A DNA stretch of 64,000 bases from Clostridia bacterium (GCA_017521565.1 JAFXCE010000031.1:62001-126000), one strand, 5' to 3'. Counted from the stretch's first letter, positions 43,538-53,410 are shown. The notes: generated by a model from the letters alone, not told the origin. Translations and numbers: made by a program.

Positions 43538-46108
43538 ATGTCTGAATCAATCTTAAAAGATTTCCGTGAAACGTTTATCATCGTCGACGGCAACAGCCTG
43601 ATGCACCGTGCATTTCACGCGCTGCCGCCGCTTTCCAACGAGGACGGTATTTTCACCAATGCGGTTTTCGGTTTCCTGTCCATGCTTCTGAAGGTCACCT
43701 CCGACGTTAAGCCCGCGTATATGGCTGTCGCCTTTGACCTGCATGGCCCGACATTCCGCCATCAGGACTATGAAGCCTATAAAGCCGGACGAAAACCCAC
43801 CGCTCCGGAGCTTCGCCCGCAGTTTGATCTCGTGCGCGAATGCCTGACAGCCATGGGCATCCGGCAGCTGACCTGCCCTTCCTTTGAGGCGGATGATATC
43901 CTCGGCACGATTGCACGCCGCTGCGAGGAAAGCGGCATCAGCGCTCTGCTGGTGACAGGCGATCGGGACTCCATGCAGCTGGTGAGCGAGACAAGCCATG
44001 TCCTTTACACCAAGCGCGGTGTGAGCGATGTGGTGCGCTATACGCCGGAAAAGGTCCTTGAGGACTTTGGCGTCCGCCCCGATCAGATTCCCGACCTCAA
44101 AGGCCTGATGGGCGACGCAAGCGACAACATCCCGGGCGTACCGGGGATCGGCGAAAAGACCGCCATTAAGCTGCTTTCCGCTTACGGCACCATCGAAAAC
44201 GCCTTTGATCACGCAGAAACCGATCTCAAGGGCAAGCAGCGGGAAAAGATGCTTGATGGCCGTCTCTCCGGCCTGATGAGCAAGAAGATCGCAACGATCA
44301 CCCGCTATGTTCCGCTTGAAGAGACCCTGGAGGACTGCCGCCTGGGCGACATGCAGGGCGGTATGGCCATCTTTGAGCGCCTCGGGCTTAAATCCCTGAT
44401 GGCGAGGCTTGCTCATTTTGCCCCGCAGACGGAAACTTCACAGCCTGAAACCGCCGCGATCGTCTGGCAGGAAGACATGCTGCTGGATTCCGCGGAGGCT
44501 GTTTCCGGCTGGATCAGCGCGCTTGATCACGATGCCCTTCTCTCTTTGATGATGCAGGAGGAAGGCTTCTCTCTCGCCTGTCCATCGGGTATGCGTGCGC
44601 GGATTCCCTTTGTGCAGGGGCTGTTGGGCGATGGGCTTGACCCCATTCAGGCTGCGCAGGCTCTTTCCCCGCTTCTCACCGGTCGCCGCACGCTGATCCT
44701 CTTTGGCGGCAAGCGGCTGATGACCCAGATGGCGCAATGGAACCTCTCGCTCACAGCTCCGATTGAGGATGTGCAGCTGATGGCCTATCTGCTCGCGCCT
44801 CAGAGCGGCAAATATGAAGCGCCTGAGAACGCCGCTGCGCTGTATGATCAATACCTTCTGGACAGCGCTGCGCTTGAAGCGCAGAACATGATGAAGCTCT
44901 ACCGCGAAATTGAGCTTCCTCTGCTGCATACGCTCTATGCGATGGAGTGCGAGGGATTCCTCGTAGATCGCAGCGAGCTTACGCGCCTTGGCGAAATCTA
45001 CAGCGCAAAAATCAGTGCGCTGCGCGAGGAAATCTTTGCGCTGTGCGGCGTCGCGCCCTTCAACCTCAACAGCACACAGCAGCTGGGCGCGGTGCTCTTT
45101 GATGCGCTCGGTCTGCCTGCGAAGAAAAAGACCCAGCGCGGCTATTCCACTGACGCAGAAACCCTGCAGGAGCTTTCAAGCCTGCATCCTGTCATTGACA
45201 AGATCCTCGCCTACCGCCAGGTCGCCAAGCTCCACAGCACCTACATCGACGGACTGCTGCGCCTGACCGGGCGCGATGGCCGCATCCATTCCTGGTTTGA
45301 TCAGACCATCGCGGCAACGGGACGCATCTCCTCAAGTGAGCCGAATCTGCAGAACATCCCCGTGCGCACGGAGATGGGCCGCGAAATCCGCCGCGCCTTC
45401 ATTGCTCGGCCCGGTCATGTGCTCGTCGATGCGGACTATTCCCAGATTGAGCTGCGTCTGCTGGCGCATCTGTCCGGCGATGAAGCGATGCAGGATGCAT
45501 TTAACCGCGGACAGGATATCCATACCCGCACGGCAGCTGAGGTTTTTGGCGTACCGCTTGAAGATGTCACGCCGCAGATGCGTTCCAGCGCCAAGGCTGT
45601 CAATTTCGGCATTGTCTACGGCATCAGCGACTTTGGTTTGGCCAACAACCTGCGCATCTCCCGCCGCGAAGCAGGCGAGTTCATCGATCGCTATTTTGCC
45701 CGGTATCCGGCCATCCGCCGGTTCATGGACGCCTGTGTCGCGCAGGGCAAAGCCGAGGGCTACTCCGTCACGATGTACGGCCGCCGCCGTCCACTGCCGG
45801 AGCTGACCAGTCCCAATTATAACCGCCGCCAGTTCGGCGAACGCGCCGCAATGAATACGCCTGTACAGGGCGCCGCGGCAGATATCATCAAGATCGCCAT
45901 GAACGCCGTCCGCCAGAAGCTGAGCGAAGAAGGGCTCTCCGCCCGTCTGATTCTTCAGGTACACGACGAACTGATCGTAGAATGCCCGGAGCAGGAGGAA
46001 GCAAGGGTCTGCGCGCTGCTGGAAGCCTGCATGGAGAACGCCGCTCAGCTTTCCGTTCCGCTGGTTGCCGATGTGCACGCCGGTCATTCCTGGTATGATA
46101 CCAAATGA
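43538..46108 (+). CDS. polA: DNA polymerase I
   Basis: An 856-residue family A polymerase for repair and Okazaki-fragment processing. An N-terminal 5'-3' exonuclease domain (residues 1-290: 'VDGNSLMHRAFHALPP', 'ASDNIPGVPGIGEKTA') is followed by a middle domain without the DED acidic motifs, so proofreading is probably absent, as in Bacillus and Thermus. The polymerase domain has motif A DYSQIELRLLAHLSGD, motif B 'RSSAKAVNFGIVYGIS' and motif C LQVHDELIVE. Own promoter upstream; coaE follows. Confidence 0.97.
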   Translation: MSESILKDFRETFIIVDGNSLMHRAFHALPPLSNEDGIFTNAVFGFLSMLLKVTSDVKPAYMAVAFDLHGPTFRHQDYEAYKAGRKPTAPELRPQFDLVRECLTAMGIRQLTCPSFEADDILGTIARRCEESGISALLVTGDRDSMQLVSETSHVLYTKRGVSDVVRYTPEKVLEDFGVRPDQIPDLKGLMGDASDNIPGVPGIGEKTAIKLLSAYGTIENAFDHAETDLKGKQREKMLDGRLSGLMSKKIATITRYVPLEETLEDCRLGDMQGGMAIFERLGLKSLMARLAHFAPQTETSQPETAAIVWQEDMLLDSAEAVSGWISALDHDALLSLMMQEEGFSLACPSGMRARIPFVQGLLGDGLDPIQAAQALSPLLTGRRTLILFGGKRLMTQMAQWNLSLTAPIEDVQLMAYLLAPQSGKYEAPENAAALYDQYLLDSAALEAQNMMKLYREIELPLLHTLYAMECEGFLVDRSELTRLGEIYSAKISALREEIFALCGVAPFNLNSTQQLGAVLFDALGLPAKKKTQRGYSTDAETLQELSSLHPVIDKILAYRQVAKLHSTYIDGLLRLTGRDGRIHSWFDQTIAATGRISSSEPNLQNIPVRTEMGREIRRAFIARPGHVLVDADYSQIELRLLAHLSGDEAMQDAFNRGQDIHTRTAAEVFGVPLEDVTPQMRSSAKAVNFGIVYGISDFGLANNLRISRREAGEFIDRYFARYPAIRRFMDACVAQGKAEGYSVTMYGRRRPLPELTSPNYNRRQFGERAAMNTPVQGAAADIIKIAMNAVRQKLSEEGLSARLILQVHDELIVECPEQEEARVCALLEACMENAAQLSVPLVADVHAGHSWYDTK

Positions 46109-46217
46109 TTTCCGGAGCAAACCGGCATGATGCCATCTGTATCACCGGCTATTCTGCGATAGGATTTACATGACAAAGGGCATTCCCGTCACATAGTAAG
46201 AGGAGTATTTTGCATCT

Positions 46218-46814
46218 ATGAAAATCGGTCTGACAGGCTCTATCGCCTGCGGAAAGAGCACAGTAAGCCATTACCTGCGGGAGCTGGGCTATTTCGTCGC
46301 CGATGCAGACGCCATCTCTCATGGCATGACCGCCCCGGGCGGCCCCGCGCTCCCTGCGCTGCGCGTCGCCTTTGGCGACGGCATCTTTGACGGCGACAGG
46401 CTTGACCGCCGCGCGCTGGGCAGCCTCGTGTTTTCCGATCCGGGAAAGCGCGCTGCGCTCAACGCCATTCTCCATCCGATGATCATTTCCGAGATCGCAT
46501 CACAGCTCATCGCCAACGACCAAAGTGATTCGCTCGTCTTTGGCGATGTGCCGCTGCTATATGAATGCGGTATGGAAAGCATGTTTGACCGCATATGGGT
46601 GGTCAGTGTCCCTCGGGAAGAACAAATTGCGAGGCTTCATATCCGCGACGGCCTGAGCAGGGAAGACGCCGTCAGGCGCATTGACGCTCAGATGCCGCTT
46701 TCAGAAAAAGAGCGCCGCGCGGACGCCGTCATCCATACCAACGGTCCCATCCCCGATACGCGCAAGCAGATTGACGCGCTTCTCGCAGCCGCTAGACAAA
46801 GGAGGCAGGCATGA
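46218..46814 (+). CDS. coaE: Dephospho-CoA kinase
   Basis: Performs the last step of coenzyme A synthesis, phosphorylating the 3'-OH of dephospho-CoA. P-loop GLTGSIACGKST is at residues 4-15, then 'VADADAISH' and 'DVPLLYECGME' with typical CoaE features. It follows polA, as in many Firmicutes, and its end overlaps the transglycosylase start by four bases. Confidence 0.96.
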   Translation: MKIGLTGSIACGKSTVSHYLRELGYFVADADAISHGMTAPGGPALPALRVAFGDGIFDGDRLDRRALGSLVFSDPGKRAALNAILHPMIISEIASQLIANDQSDSLVFGDVPLLYECGMESMFDRIWVVSVPREEQIARLHIRDGLSREDAVRRIDAQMPLSEKERRADAVIHTNGPIPDTRKQIDALLAAARQRRQA

Positions 46815-47734
46815 ATACACCATCCCCCGCGCCGCAGCGCAGAAGGCGACATCCGCAGTCCATGCAGCAGACGCCCGAACAGGCCATGCACAGCGCGCCG
46901 CAGCCCATGCACAGCGCGCCGCAGCCCATGCACAGCGCACCGCAGCCCATGCACAGCGCACCGCAGCCCATGCACAGCACACCGCAGACGCCTGCCCCCG
47001 CTGCGCATGGCGCGCCGCGCCGCAGGCGCAGACGCCCAAGCAGGCAGTTCGATGCCATTGATTCCATGCTCGAGGATTCTTTTCTTGAGCGCATGTCTAC
47101 GCCCGTGCGTATCCTGCTGATCATCTTGTGCGCCGCCGTTTTCCTCGCCTGCTCAATTGGCATTACGAATTCCTATCTCCGGCAGCAGGAGGAGCGCCGC
47201 CGTCTGGAGGCCGAAGCCGCCGAGCGTGCGCAGCATCCTCTTGAATATGCCGATCTGATCGTCTCCTATGCGCTTTCACAGGATCTGGATCCCGCGCTGG
47301 TCAGCGCCGTGATCCTCTGCGAATCGAGCTACAATCCTCTGGCAGAAAGCCGGCTGGGCGCGCGCGGATTGATGCAGCTGATGGAGGACACCGCAGGCTG
47401 GGTCGCGCATAAGCTCGATGAAGACGACGCCGGCTACACCTTCGACCTGCTCTACGACCCTGAAACGAATATCCGATTCGGCACATGGTATCTGGGCTAT
47501 CTCTCCCGCCGCTTCGGCGGAGACGCCACCAAGATCATCTGCGCCTATCACGCCGGTCAGGGCAATGTGGATGCGTGGCTCAAAAACCCGGATTACAGCC
47601 ACGACGGCGTGACGCTTAACGTCATCCCGACGCGGGACACGGCAGCCTATGCCACACGCGTTCTGCGCGCGAGAGACATCTACCGCAAGCACTATTTCCC
47701 GCTGCCCACGCCAGTCCCTACAGAGCCCCAGTAA
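46811..47734 (+). CDS. Lytic transglycosylase (SLT domain) with repeat-rich N-terminus
   Basis: A 307-residue type II membrane protein. The first 75 residues carry about five tandem MHSAPQP units. One membrane segment follows (about residues 98-118), then an extracellular SLT lysozyme-like domain: 'ILCESSYNPLAESRLGARGLMQLM' with the catalytic Glu, and 'AYHAGQGNV'. It would cleave peptidoglycan during growth or sporulation. Translationally coupled to coaE. The repeat region is cytoplasmic and of unknown use. Confidence 0.92.
   Translation: MNTPSPAPQRRRRHPQSMQQTPEQAMHSAPQPMHSAPQPMHSAPQPMHSAPQPMHSTPQTPAPAAHGAPRRRRRRPSRQFDAIDSMLEDSFLERMSTPVRILLIILCAAVFLACSIGITNSYLRQQEERRRLEAEAAERAQHPLEYADLIVSYALSQDLDPALVSAVILCESSYNPLAESRLGARGLMQLMEDTAGWVAHKLDEDDAGYTFDLLYDPETNIRFGTWYLGYLSRRFGGDATKIICAYHAGQGNVDAWLKNPDYSHDGVTLNVIPTRDTAAYATRVLRARDIYRKHYFPLPTPVPTEPQ
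46878..46986 (+). repeat. 21-bp tandem repeat inside the transglycosylase gene
   Basis: Five in-frame copies of a 21-base unit (CCCATGCACAGCGCACCGCAG and close variants) encode the MHSAPQP repeats. The copies differ by only one or two bases, so the number may vary between strains. Confidence 0.85.
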
Positions 47735-47763
47735 CTCCTTAGAACCCGAAAAGGAGCATTCGC

Positions 47764-49359
47764 ATGCGCAAAAACCATTTCCCATTTCCTTACGTAAAGC
47801 GCATCGCAGCAGCAGCAGTCGCGCTGGCGCTGCTGCTTGCGCCCGTCTCCGCCTTTGCTGAGACGACGTATCTCACCTGCGCCATCGTCGCCACAGATAC
47901 GCTGGAGCTTCGTCCGATGGAGCTTAACCAGCGCGACGTCGTCAGCGTGCTGAATCTGGTGTACGAGGGGCTGTTCGCCATGGACGACAACTACATGCCC
48001 CAGCCTAATCTGGCTTATTCCTATGACTTTGCCAACAATGGTCAGCAGCTTCAGGTCGTGCTGCGGGAGGATGTCACGTTCCACAACGGGCAAAAGCTCA
48101 CCGCGCATGACGTTGTCGCCACGCTTGACTACATGTATGAGCTTTCCGGCTTTGACAGCGATCTCAACTCCCCCTATGAGCTTGCGGATCGCGGACTGTA
48201 TTATTCCACGTTCTACTCCGTCAAGAGCTGGGAAGCAAGGGACGAGCGCACGCTCCTCTTCCGTCTGCGCCGCGCGAGCTTCGGCTCTCTTTATGCGCTG
48301 ACGTTCCCGATCCTGCCCGCATCCGAGGTTGCCAATGCAATGCCTGCGGGTACCGGTCCGTACAAGTTTGACGGCTACGAGCGCGGCAGCGCCATCTGGC
48401 TGACGGCGAACAGCAGCTGGTGGAAGCGCACACCGCAGATCAAGAATATCCGCGCCAACATCTACAGCGATTCCGAAAAGGCGCTCAGCGCATTTGACGC
48501 ACAGGACGTCGACGTCGCGATGACACGCTCGATCAACGCCTCGCGCTACTCCGGCTCGCTGAACTCCTTCTCCCTCTCCGCTCGCACGCGCCAGCTTGAG
48601 GTGCTGCTCGTCAACCGGGCATACAAGTACTTCAAAAGCGACGACAAAGGCAAAAATCTTGTGCGCGAAGCGGTAAATTATGCGATTAACCGCAGCGAAC
48701 TGATCTCCTCCGTCTATCAGGGTATGGCCACCGTAGCCTACACCCCTATCCCGACTGGCACATGGGTTTCCAATGAATCGACCATCCGCGATATTTACGA
48801 TCCGCTGATGGCTGAATCCCTGCTGGATCAGGCCGGATGGAAGATGGCAAACGACGGCAAGCGATACAAGGACGGAAAAGAGATGGAGAGCTTCCGCATC
48901 CTCGTCTACGACGAGCCGGGTTCCACCGTCCGCACAAATGCCGCAAACAAGATCGTCGAGCAGCTTTCCGCTGTCGGCATTCCCGCATATGTGGCCACAT
49001 GGTCGCGCGGCTCAGTTCTGCAGAAGCTGCAGAGCGGAGACTATTCCCTCGCGCTGGCAGCATTCAATTTTGACGTTGCGCCTGATCCCGGCTTTACGCT
49101 GACCTCTACCGCCAGCTGCAACTACACCCGATACCGCAGCGACGATATGAACGCTCTGCTGACGCAGCTGCGATCCAGCGAGCTTTCAGGCGATTATCAA
49201 AACGCCATGAGTCTCATTCAGGATCAGTTCGAGCAGGATATGCCCTACATCTGTCTGTATTGGCGCTCAGGCGCGCTTCTCTCGCGCAATGCATTTACCG
49301 ATGCGCGCGACATTCGCGAGCTTGAGCTGCTGCGTGGTATCGAAAGCTATACGGACTGA
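47764..49359 (+). CDS. Family 5 extracellular solute-binding protein (peptide/nickel type)
   Basis: A 531-residue secreted protein with a signal peptide (residues 1-32, ending AFAE) and the SBP_bac_5 fold: 'VVSVLNLVYEGLFAMDDN', 'FHNGQKLTAHDVVATLDYM', and a long C-terminal lobe. It is not a lipoprotein and no permease genes follow, so it is an orphan binding protein. AAAAGGAG precedes the ATG, 29 bases after the transglycosylase gene. Confidence 0.88.
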   Translation: MRKNHFPFPYVKRIAAAAVALALLLAPVSAFAETTYLTCAIVATDTLELRPMELNQRDVVSVLNLVYEGLFAMDDNYMPQPNLAYSYDFANNGQQLQVVLREDVTFHNGQKLTAHDVVATLDYMYELSGFDSDLNSPYELADRGLYYSTFYSVKSWEARDERTLLFRLRRASFGSLYALTFPILPASEVANAMPAGTGPYKFDGYERGSAIWLTANSSWWKRTPQIKNIRANIYSDSEKALSAFDAQDVDVAMTRSINASRYSGSLNSFSLSARTRQLEVLLVNRAYKYFKSDDKGKNLVREAVNYAINRSELISSVYQGMATVAYTPIPTGTWVSNESTIRDIYDPLMAESLLDQAGWKMANDGKRYKDGKEMESFRILVYDEPGSTVRTNAANKIVEQLSAVGIPAYVATWSRGSVLQKLQSGDYSLALAAFNFDVAPDPGFTLTSTASCNYTRYRSDDMNALLTQLRSSELSGDYQNAMSLIQDQFEQDMPYICLYWRSGALLSRNAFTDARDIRELELLRGIESYTD

Positions 49360-49410
49360 TCCCAAACAGCCGATCCATAACACTTTACACAGTTTCCCTA
49401 TAATATGCAA

Positions 49411-49444
49411 AAGAGCTGTGCAGCCCAAAGGCTGCACAGCTTTA
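49411..49444. terminator. Bidirectional terminator
   Basis: AAGAGCTGTGCAGCC pairs with GGCTGCACAGCTTT around a CAAA loop, with A- and T-rich flanks. It separates the binding-protein gene (+) from the second flavoprotein gene (-). Confidence 0.8.
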
Positions 49445-49485
49445 TCATTGGTATGAAATTGGGAAATTCGTTTGCTTTCAGGCAA

Positions 49486-51270
49486 TTACTTGCACAGCGC
49501 AGCAGACTCACCGGCGATGCGGCCGAAGACGATGGTATCAGCCAGAGCATTGCCGCCCAGACGGTTGGAACCATGGATACCACCGGTGACCTCACCAGCA
49601 GCGTACAGGTTCTCGATGATTTCGCCGTTCTCGTTATAAACGCGGCACTGGGTGTCGATGCGGACGCCGCCCATGGTGTGATGCACGGTCGGGACGCGCG
49701 GGCCAGCATAGAACGGGCCATTGTCGATCTTCGGTCCGAACAGAGCGCGGCCGAACTGGTCAGCCTGGCCCTCAAGCTCGCCGCCGATGCAGTACTTGTT
49801 GTACTCATCGATGGTGGCCACGAGGTTCTCAGCCGGAACGCCCATCTTCTCAGCCAGCTCCTCGAGGGTGTCAGCCTTGACAGCGCGGCCAGCCTCAACC
49901 AGCTGGTTCGCGGTCTCGCCAAAGTTGTTGACTTCGTCGCCGGTCGGATAGGTGTCGGAGTCCATAACGATCCACATGTACGCGTCGGTCTGCGCGAACA
50001 GATCACGGGTCATGTCATCGCGGCGGCCAGCTTCGTTGCCGTAGCGCAGGCCTTCCTTGTTGACGAAGATACGGGTATCAACACCGTGCTCGATGTTGCC
50101 GGAGAGGGAACCGGTCTTCGGGTCGCCCAGCGGGAGGAGCTGGATGTTGCCCATCTGCACGAAGTCAGCGCCGAGCAGCTGGAGCATCTTCACGCCGTCG
50201 CCGGTAGCGCCTTCGTGGTTGGTGGACATAACGGACTCATCCAGCATGCCCCAGATGGCGTCGTAAGCCTGACGCAGCGCAACGTTCTTGGAGAAGCCGC
50301 CGGTCGCCACGACAACGCTCTTCGCGTTGATGGTGATGGTGTTGCCGGTTTCGCCGGTGGCGATGATGCCGCAGGCAGCGCCGTCAGCATTGGTCAGGAT
50401 CTTCTCAGCCTTGGTGTTGAGCATCAGGTTGATCGCGTCGGTCTTCTCGATATACTTGGTGTAGGTATCGAAGAAACCGGTGGCAGCCGGCATCGCAGGC
50501 TTCCACGCGCGCGGCCACAGACCGCCGGAAACGGTGAAGACAGCGTCTTCGCCCAGCCATTCCATGCCGAGGGACTTGGTCCACTCGATGCCGTCCCAAG
50601 CGTTCTGCACCAGGGTCAGGATCAGCTCCGGATCGCCCTGATAGTCGCCGCCGGAGTAAGTCTGCTCAAAGTGCCACTGCACAGAGTCGTTCTGCTTGAT
50701 GGCGAACTCGCTGCGGTCGTCAACAGCGTTGACAGCGCCGCCAGCCAGGATGGTGTTGCCGCCAACCTTGGGCATCTTCTCAACAACGATAACCTTCGCG
50801 CCGTTCTGCTCAGCGGTGATCGCAGCAGCCAGGCCAGCGCCGCCGGCGCCGATGACCACGACGTCGGCCTCGAGGGTCTCGTCAGCAGCCTTCTCAACGA
50901 CGACTTCCTTCTTCTCCATCAGCGCGGTGATATCCACGCCGCCGTTCTCCAGAGCCGCCTTAGCGCCGGCCAGGATCGCGTCGGAGGTCATGGTCGCACC
51001 AGCGACGATATCGACATTGATGGAGTTCATGGCCACCATGTCAGCCGGGAGCTTCTCGCACGGGAGATCGCAGATGCCGGGGGTGTCCTTGCACTCATCA
51101 ACGGTCACAGCCGCGATGGAGCCGTCGTCCTTCAGGGTGACGGTGACGGTCACAGCGCCGACGCCGCCGATCTGAGAATCGACAGTGGCGGTGTAGCTGG
51201 TGTCAGCCACGGCCATGGCAGCGGTCATCATGAGCGCGAGCGCCAGGATGACAGAAAGAATCTTCTTCAT
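49486..51270 (-). CDS. Secreted FMN-binding/FAD-dependent reductase, second copy
   Basis: A 594-residue protein with signal peptide (residues 1-22), an FMN-binding domain with AGATMTS (covalent FMN site by ApbE type) and a fumarate-reductase-like FAD domain ('VVIGAGGAGLAAAI', 'GGNTILAGGAVNAV', 'HHTMGGVRID', 'LYAAGEVTGG'). It has the same architecture as the 13.4-15.3 kb reductase but clearly different sequence, so probably a different electron acceptor. Its very biased codon use suggests high expression. A 10-bp palindrome lies at its transcription start. Confidence 0.9.
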   Translation of the reverse strand: MKKILSVILALALMMTAAMAVADTSYTATVDSQIGGVGAVTVTVTLKDDGSIAAVTVDECKDTPGICDLPCEKLPADMVAMNSINVDIVAGATMTSDAILAGAKAALENGGVDITALMEKKEVVVEKAADETLEADVVVIGAGGAGLAAAITAEQNGAKVIVVEKMPKVGGNTILAGGAVNAVDDRSEFAIKQNDSVQWHFEQTYSGGDYQGDPELILTLVQNAWDGIEWTKSLGMEWLGEDAVFTVSGGLWPRAWKPAMPAATGFFDTYTKYIEKTDAINLMLNTKAEKILTNADGAACGIIATGETGNTITINAKSVVVATGGFSKNVALRQAYDAIWGMLDESVMSTNHEGATGDGVKMLQLLGADFVQMGNIQLLPLGDPKTGSLSGNIEHGVDTRIFVNKEGLRYGNEAGRRDDMTRDLFAQTDAYMWIVMDSDTYPTGDEVNNFGETANQLVEAGRAVKADTLEELAEKMGVPAENLVATIDEYNKYCIGGELEGQADQFGRALFGPKIDNGPFYAGPRVPTVHHTMGGVRIDTQCRVYNENGEIIENLYAAGEVTGGIHGSNRLGGNALADTIVFGRIAGESAALCK

Positions 51271-51295
51271 AAAGATCTTCCTCCTTCTTTTTTCT

Positions 51296-51319
51296 TGATT
51301 GACAGTTGCCTGTCAATCA
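51296..51319. promoter_or_regulatory. Palindromic operator (TetR-like)
   Basis: TGATTGACAG-TTGC-CTGTCAATCA is a perfect 10-bp inverted repeat, 25 bases upstream of the flavoprotein ATG and just downstream of its promoter. Its length and sequence resemble TetR-family operators. In RNA it would also form a strong hairpin in the leader. Confidence 0.7.
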
Positions 51320-51328
51320 TTTGTTTAT

Positions 51329-51359
51329 AGTATACTACACAGATATGCATGCACGTCAA
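51329..51359 (-). promoter_or_regulatory. Promoter of the second flavoprotein gene
   Basis: On the minus strand TTGACG (51354-51359) and TATACT (51329-51334) are 19 bases apart; the long spacer weakens it or calls for an activator. The palindrome lies immediately downstream. Confidence 0.55.
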
Positions 51360-51477
51360 GTATTGCCATGACATTTGCGTATAAATCCAATTGTTTTATT
51401 TCATTTCCCATTCCGACAGACTTTATTGGGGTGTTTTCCACTGTGTATTATCCTTTTTGTAAAAACACGATGTTTAC

Positions 51478-51506
51478 AGGACAAATCCCGCTGCGTATGC
51501 TATAAT
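51478..51506 (+). promoter_or_regulatory. Promoter of mnmG
   Basis: AGGACA (51478-51483) and TATAAT (51501-51506) are 17 bases apart, 33 bases before the mnmG ATG. Confidence 0.55.
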
Positions 51507-51538
51507 AGCCTGTGTTTATTCCAAATATGGAGGATCAT

Positions 51539-53410
51539 ATGGATCGTTTTGATATTGTTGTCGTCGGTGCGGGTCATGCCGGCTGTGAAGCTGCGCTTGC
51601 CTGCGCACGCATGGGCTGCAAAACGCTTTTGCTGACGCTCAACCTTGACGCCATCGCACTGATGCCCTGCAATCCGGCCATCGGCGGCACTGGAAAGGGA
51701 CATCTCGTCCGCGAGATCGACGCGCTGGGCGGCGAAATGGGCCGCGCCATCGACGATACGTTCATCCAGTCCCGCATGCTCAACACCGGCAAGGGGCCTG
51801 CAGTACACTCCCTGCGCGCGCAGGCAGACAAGCGCGCCTATCAGGACAGGATGAAGCGCGCGCTCTTCGCAGAAAAGAACCTTGAGGTCCGTCAGGGCGA
51901 ATGCGGGGAAATCCTCACCGACAACGGCCGGATCACCGCCATTCAGACAACCACTGGGGCTGAAATCGCCTGCGGTGCAGCGGTATTCTGTTCGGGCGTC
52001 TATATGGACAGCCGTATCATCATCGGCGAATGCAGCTGGGCCGGCGGGCCGCAGGGGCTGCTTTCCTCTTCGCATCTCGCGGGCGCGCTGAGAAAGCTCG
52101 GCATATCGCTTCGCCGTTTCAAAACCGGTACGCCGCCGCGCATTGACGAAGCCTCCATCGACTTTGACGAGATGGAGCCCCAGCCGGGCGACGATGTCAT
52201 CACGCCCTTCTCGTTCATGACCGACGGCGTGATGGAAAACCGCGCCATGTGCTATCTGACCTACACCAATGAAGATACGCACCGCATCATTCGCGAAAAC
52301 ATCCACCGCGCGCCCATGTATCAGGGGACGATCAAGGGAACCGGCGCGCGCTACTGTCCTTCCATTGAGGACAAGATCATGCGCTTTGCGGACAAGGACC
52401 GCCATCAGCTCTTCCTTGAGCCGGAGGGGCTGTCCACCAACGAATGGTACGTTCAGGGACTGTCCACCTCGCTTCCCGAGGACGTACAGATCGAAATGCT
52501 GCACACCATCCCCGGCCTCCGGCGCGCACGCGTGCTGCGTCTGGCATATGCAATCGAGTATGAATGCATCGATCCCCTCCAGCTGCGTGCGGATCTTTCT
52601 CTGCGCAGCCACAAAGGGCTGTATTTTGCCGGGCAGATCAACGGCACAAGCGGATACGAGGAGGCCGGTGCGCAAGGCATCCTTGCAGGTATCAATGCAG
52701 CGCGCTTCGTTCAGGGAAAAGAAAGCATCATTCTCGGACGCGACCAGGGCTATACCGGCGTGCTGGTGGACGACCTGACGACCAAGGGCACCAACGAACC
52801 CTATCGAATGATGACCAGCCGATGCGAATACCGCCTGCTGCTGCGTCAGGACAATGCCGATCTGCGTCTGACGGAGATCGGCCACAGCGTTGGACTGGCG
52901 TCCGATGAACGGCTTGCCCGAATGAGCCAAAAACGAGAAGACACGAAAAACGCCATCGCACGCCTGAAAAAGACATGGATCGGCAAGAGCGAAGCGCTGA
53001 ATGCATGGATGACAGCGCACGGTCAGAGCGAATCCTCCGGCAGCGTCTGCGCAGCCGATCTCATCCGCCGTCCCGGCATCTGCTATGCTGATCTCGCGTC
53101 CATCGATCAAAACTGGACGCCCCTCCCCGCCTCCGTTGAGCAACAGGTCGATATCTTCCTGCGCTACGAAGGCTACCTTGAAAAGGAGCGCAAACAGGTC
53201 GAATCCTTCCGCAAGAGCGAGGATGCGCTTCTTCCGCAGGGATTTGACTATATGGCGCTGGATGGACTGCGCATCGAAGCGCGCCAGAAACTCACCGCGC
53301 ATCAGCCTCGTTCTCTGGGCGAAGCCGGGCGTATCTCCGGCGTATCGCCGGGGGACATCACGGTACTCATGGTCTGGCTGGAAAAGCGCCGCCGTGAGAT
53401 GCAGAGCTGA
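51539..53410 (+). CDS. mnmG: tRNA uridine-5-carboxymethylaminomethyl modification enzyme MnmG
   Basis: With MnmE it installs the cmnm5 group on U34 of several tRNAs, using FAD. The 623-residue protein begins with DRFDIVVVGAGHAGCEAALA (FAD site). It contains 'CNPAIGGTGKGHLVREIDALGG' and a C-terminal helical domain 'LDGLRIEARQKLTAHQPRSLGEAGRISGVSP'. The ATG at 51539 has GGAGG five bases before. In many Firmicutes mnmG sits beside mnmE and rsmG near the origin; here it stands alone. Confidence 0.97.
   Translation: MDRFDIVVVGAGHAGCEAALACARMGCKTLLLTLNLDAIALMPCNPAIGGTGKGHLVREIDALGGEMGRAIDDTFIQSRMLNTGKGPAVHSLRAQADKRAYQDRMKRALFAEKNLEVRQGECGEILTDNGRITAIQTTTGAEIACGAAVFCSGVYMDSRIIIGECSWAGGPQGLLSSSHLAGALRKLGISLRRFKTGTPPRIDEASIDFDEMEPQPGDDVITPFSFMTDGVMENRAMCYLTYTNEDTHRIIRENIHRAPMYQGTIKGTGARYCPSIEDKIMRFADKDRHQLFLEPEGLSTNEWYVQGLSTSLPEDVQIEMLHTIPGLRRARVLRLAYAIEYECIDPLQLRADLSLRSHKGLYFAGQINGTSGYEEAGAQGILAGINAARFVQGKESIILGRDQGYTGVLVDDLTTKGTNEPYRMMTSRCEYRLLLRQDNADLRLTEIGHSVGLASDERLARMSQKREDTKNAIARLKKTWIGKSEALNAWMTAHGQSESSGSVCAADLIRRPGICYADLASIDQNWTPLPASVEQQVDIFLRYEGYLEKERKQVESFRKSEDALLPQGFDYMALDGLRIEARQKLTAHQPRSLGEAGRISGVSPGDITVLMVWLEKRRREMQS

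Noticed and set aside
46878-46986. Possible CRISPR or regulatory repeat array
   Set aside because: The 21-bp units are in frame, contiguous and inside the transglycosylase gene, so they are a coding repeat.
49405-51330. A 641-codon open frame on the plus strand
   Set aside because: Antisense shadow of the second flavoprotein reductase; it also runs through the terminator at 49411-49444 and the operator.
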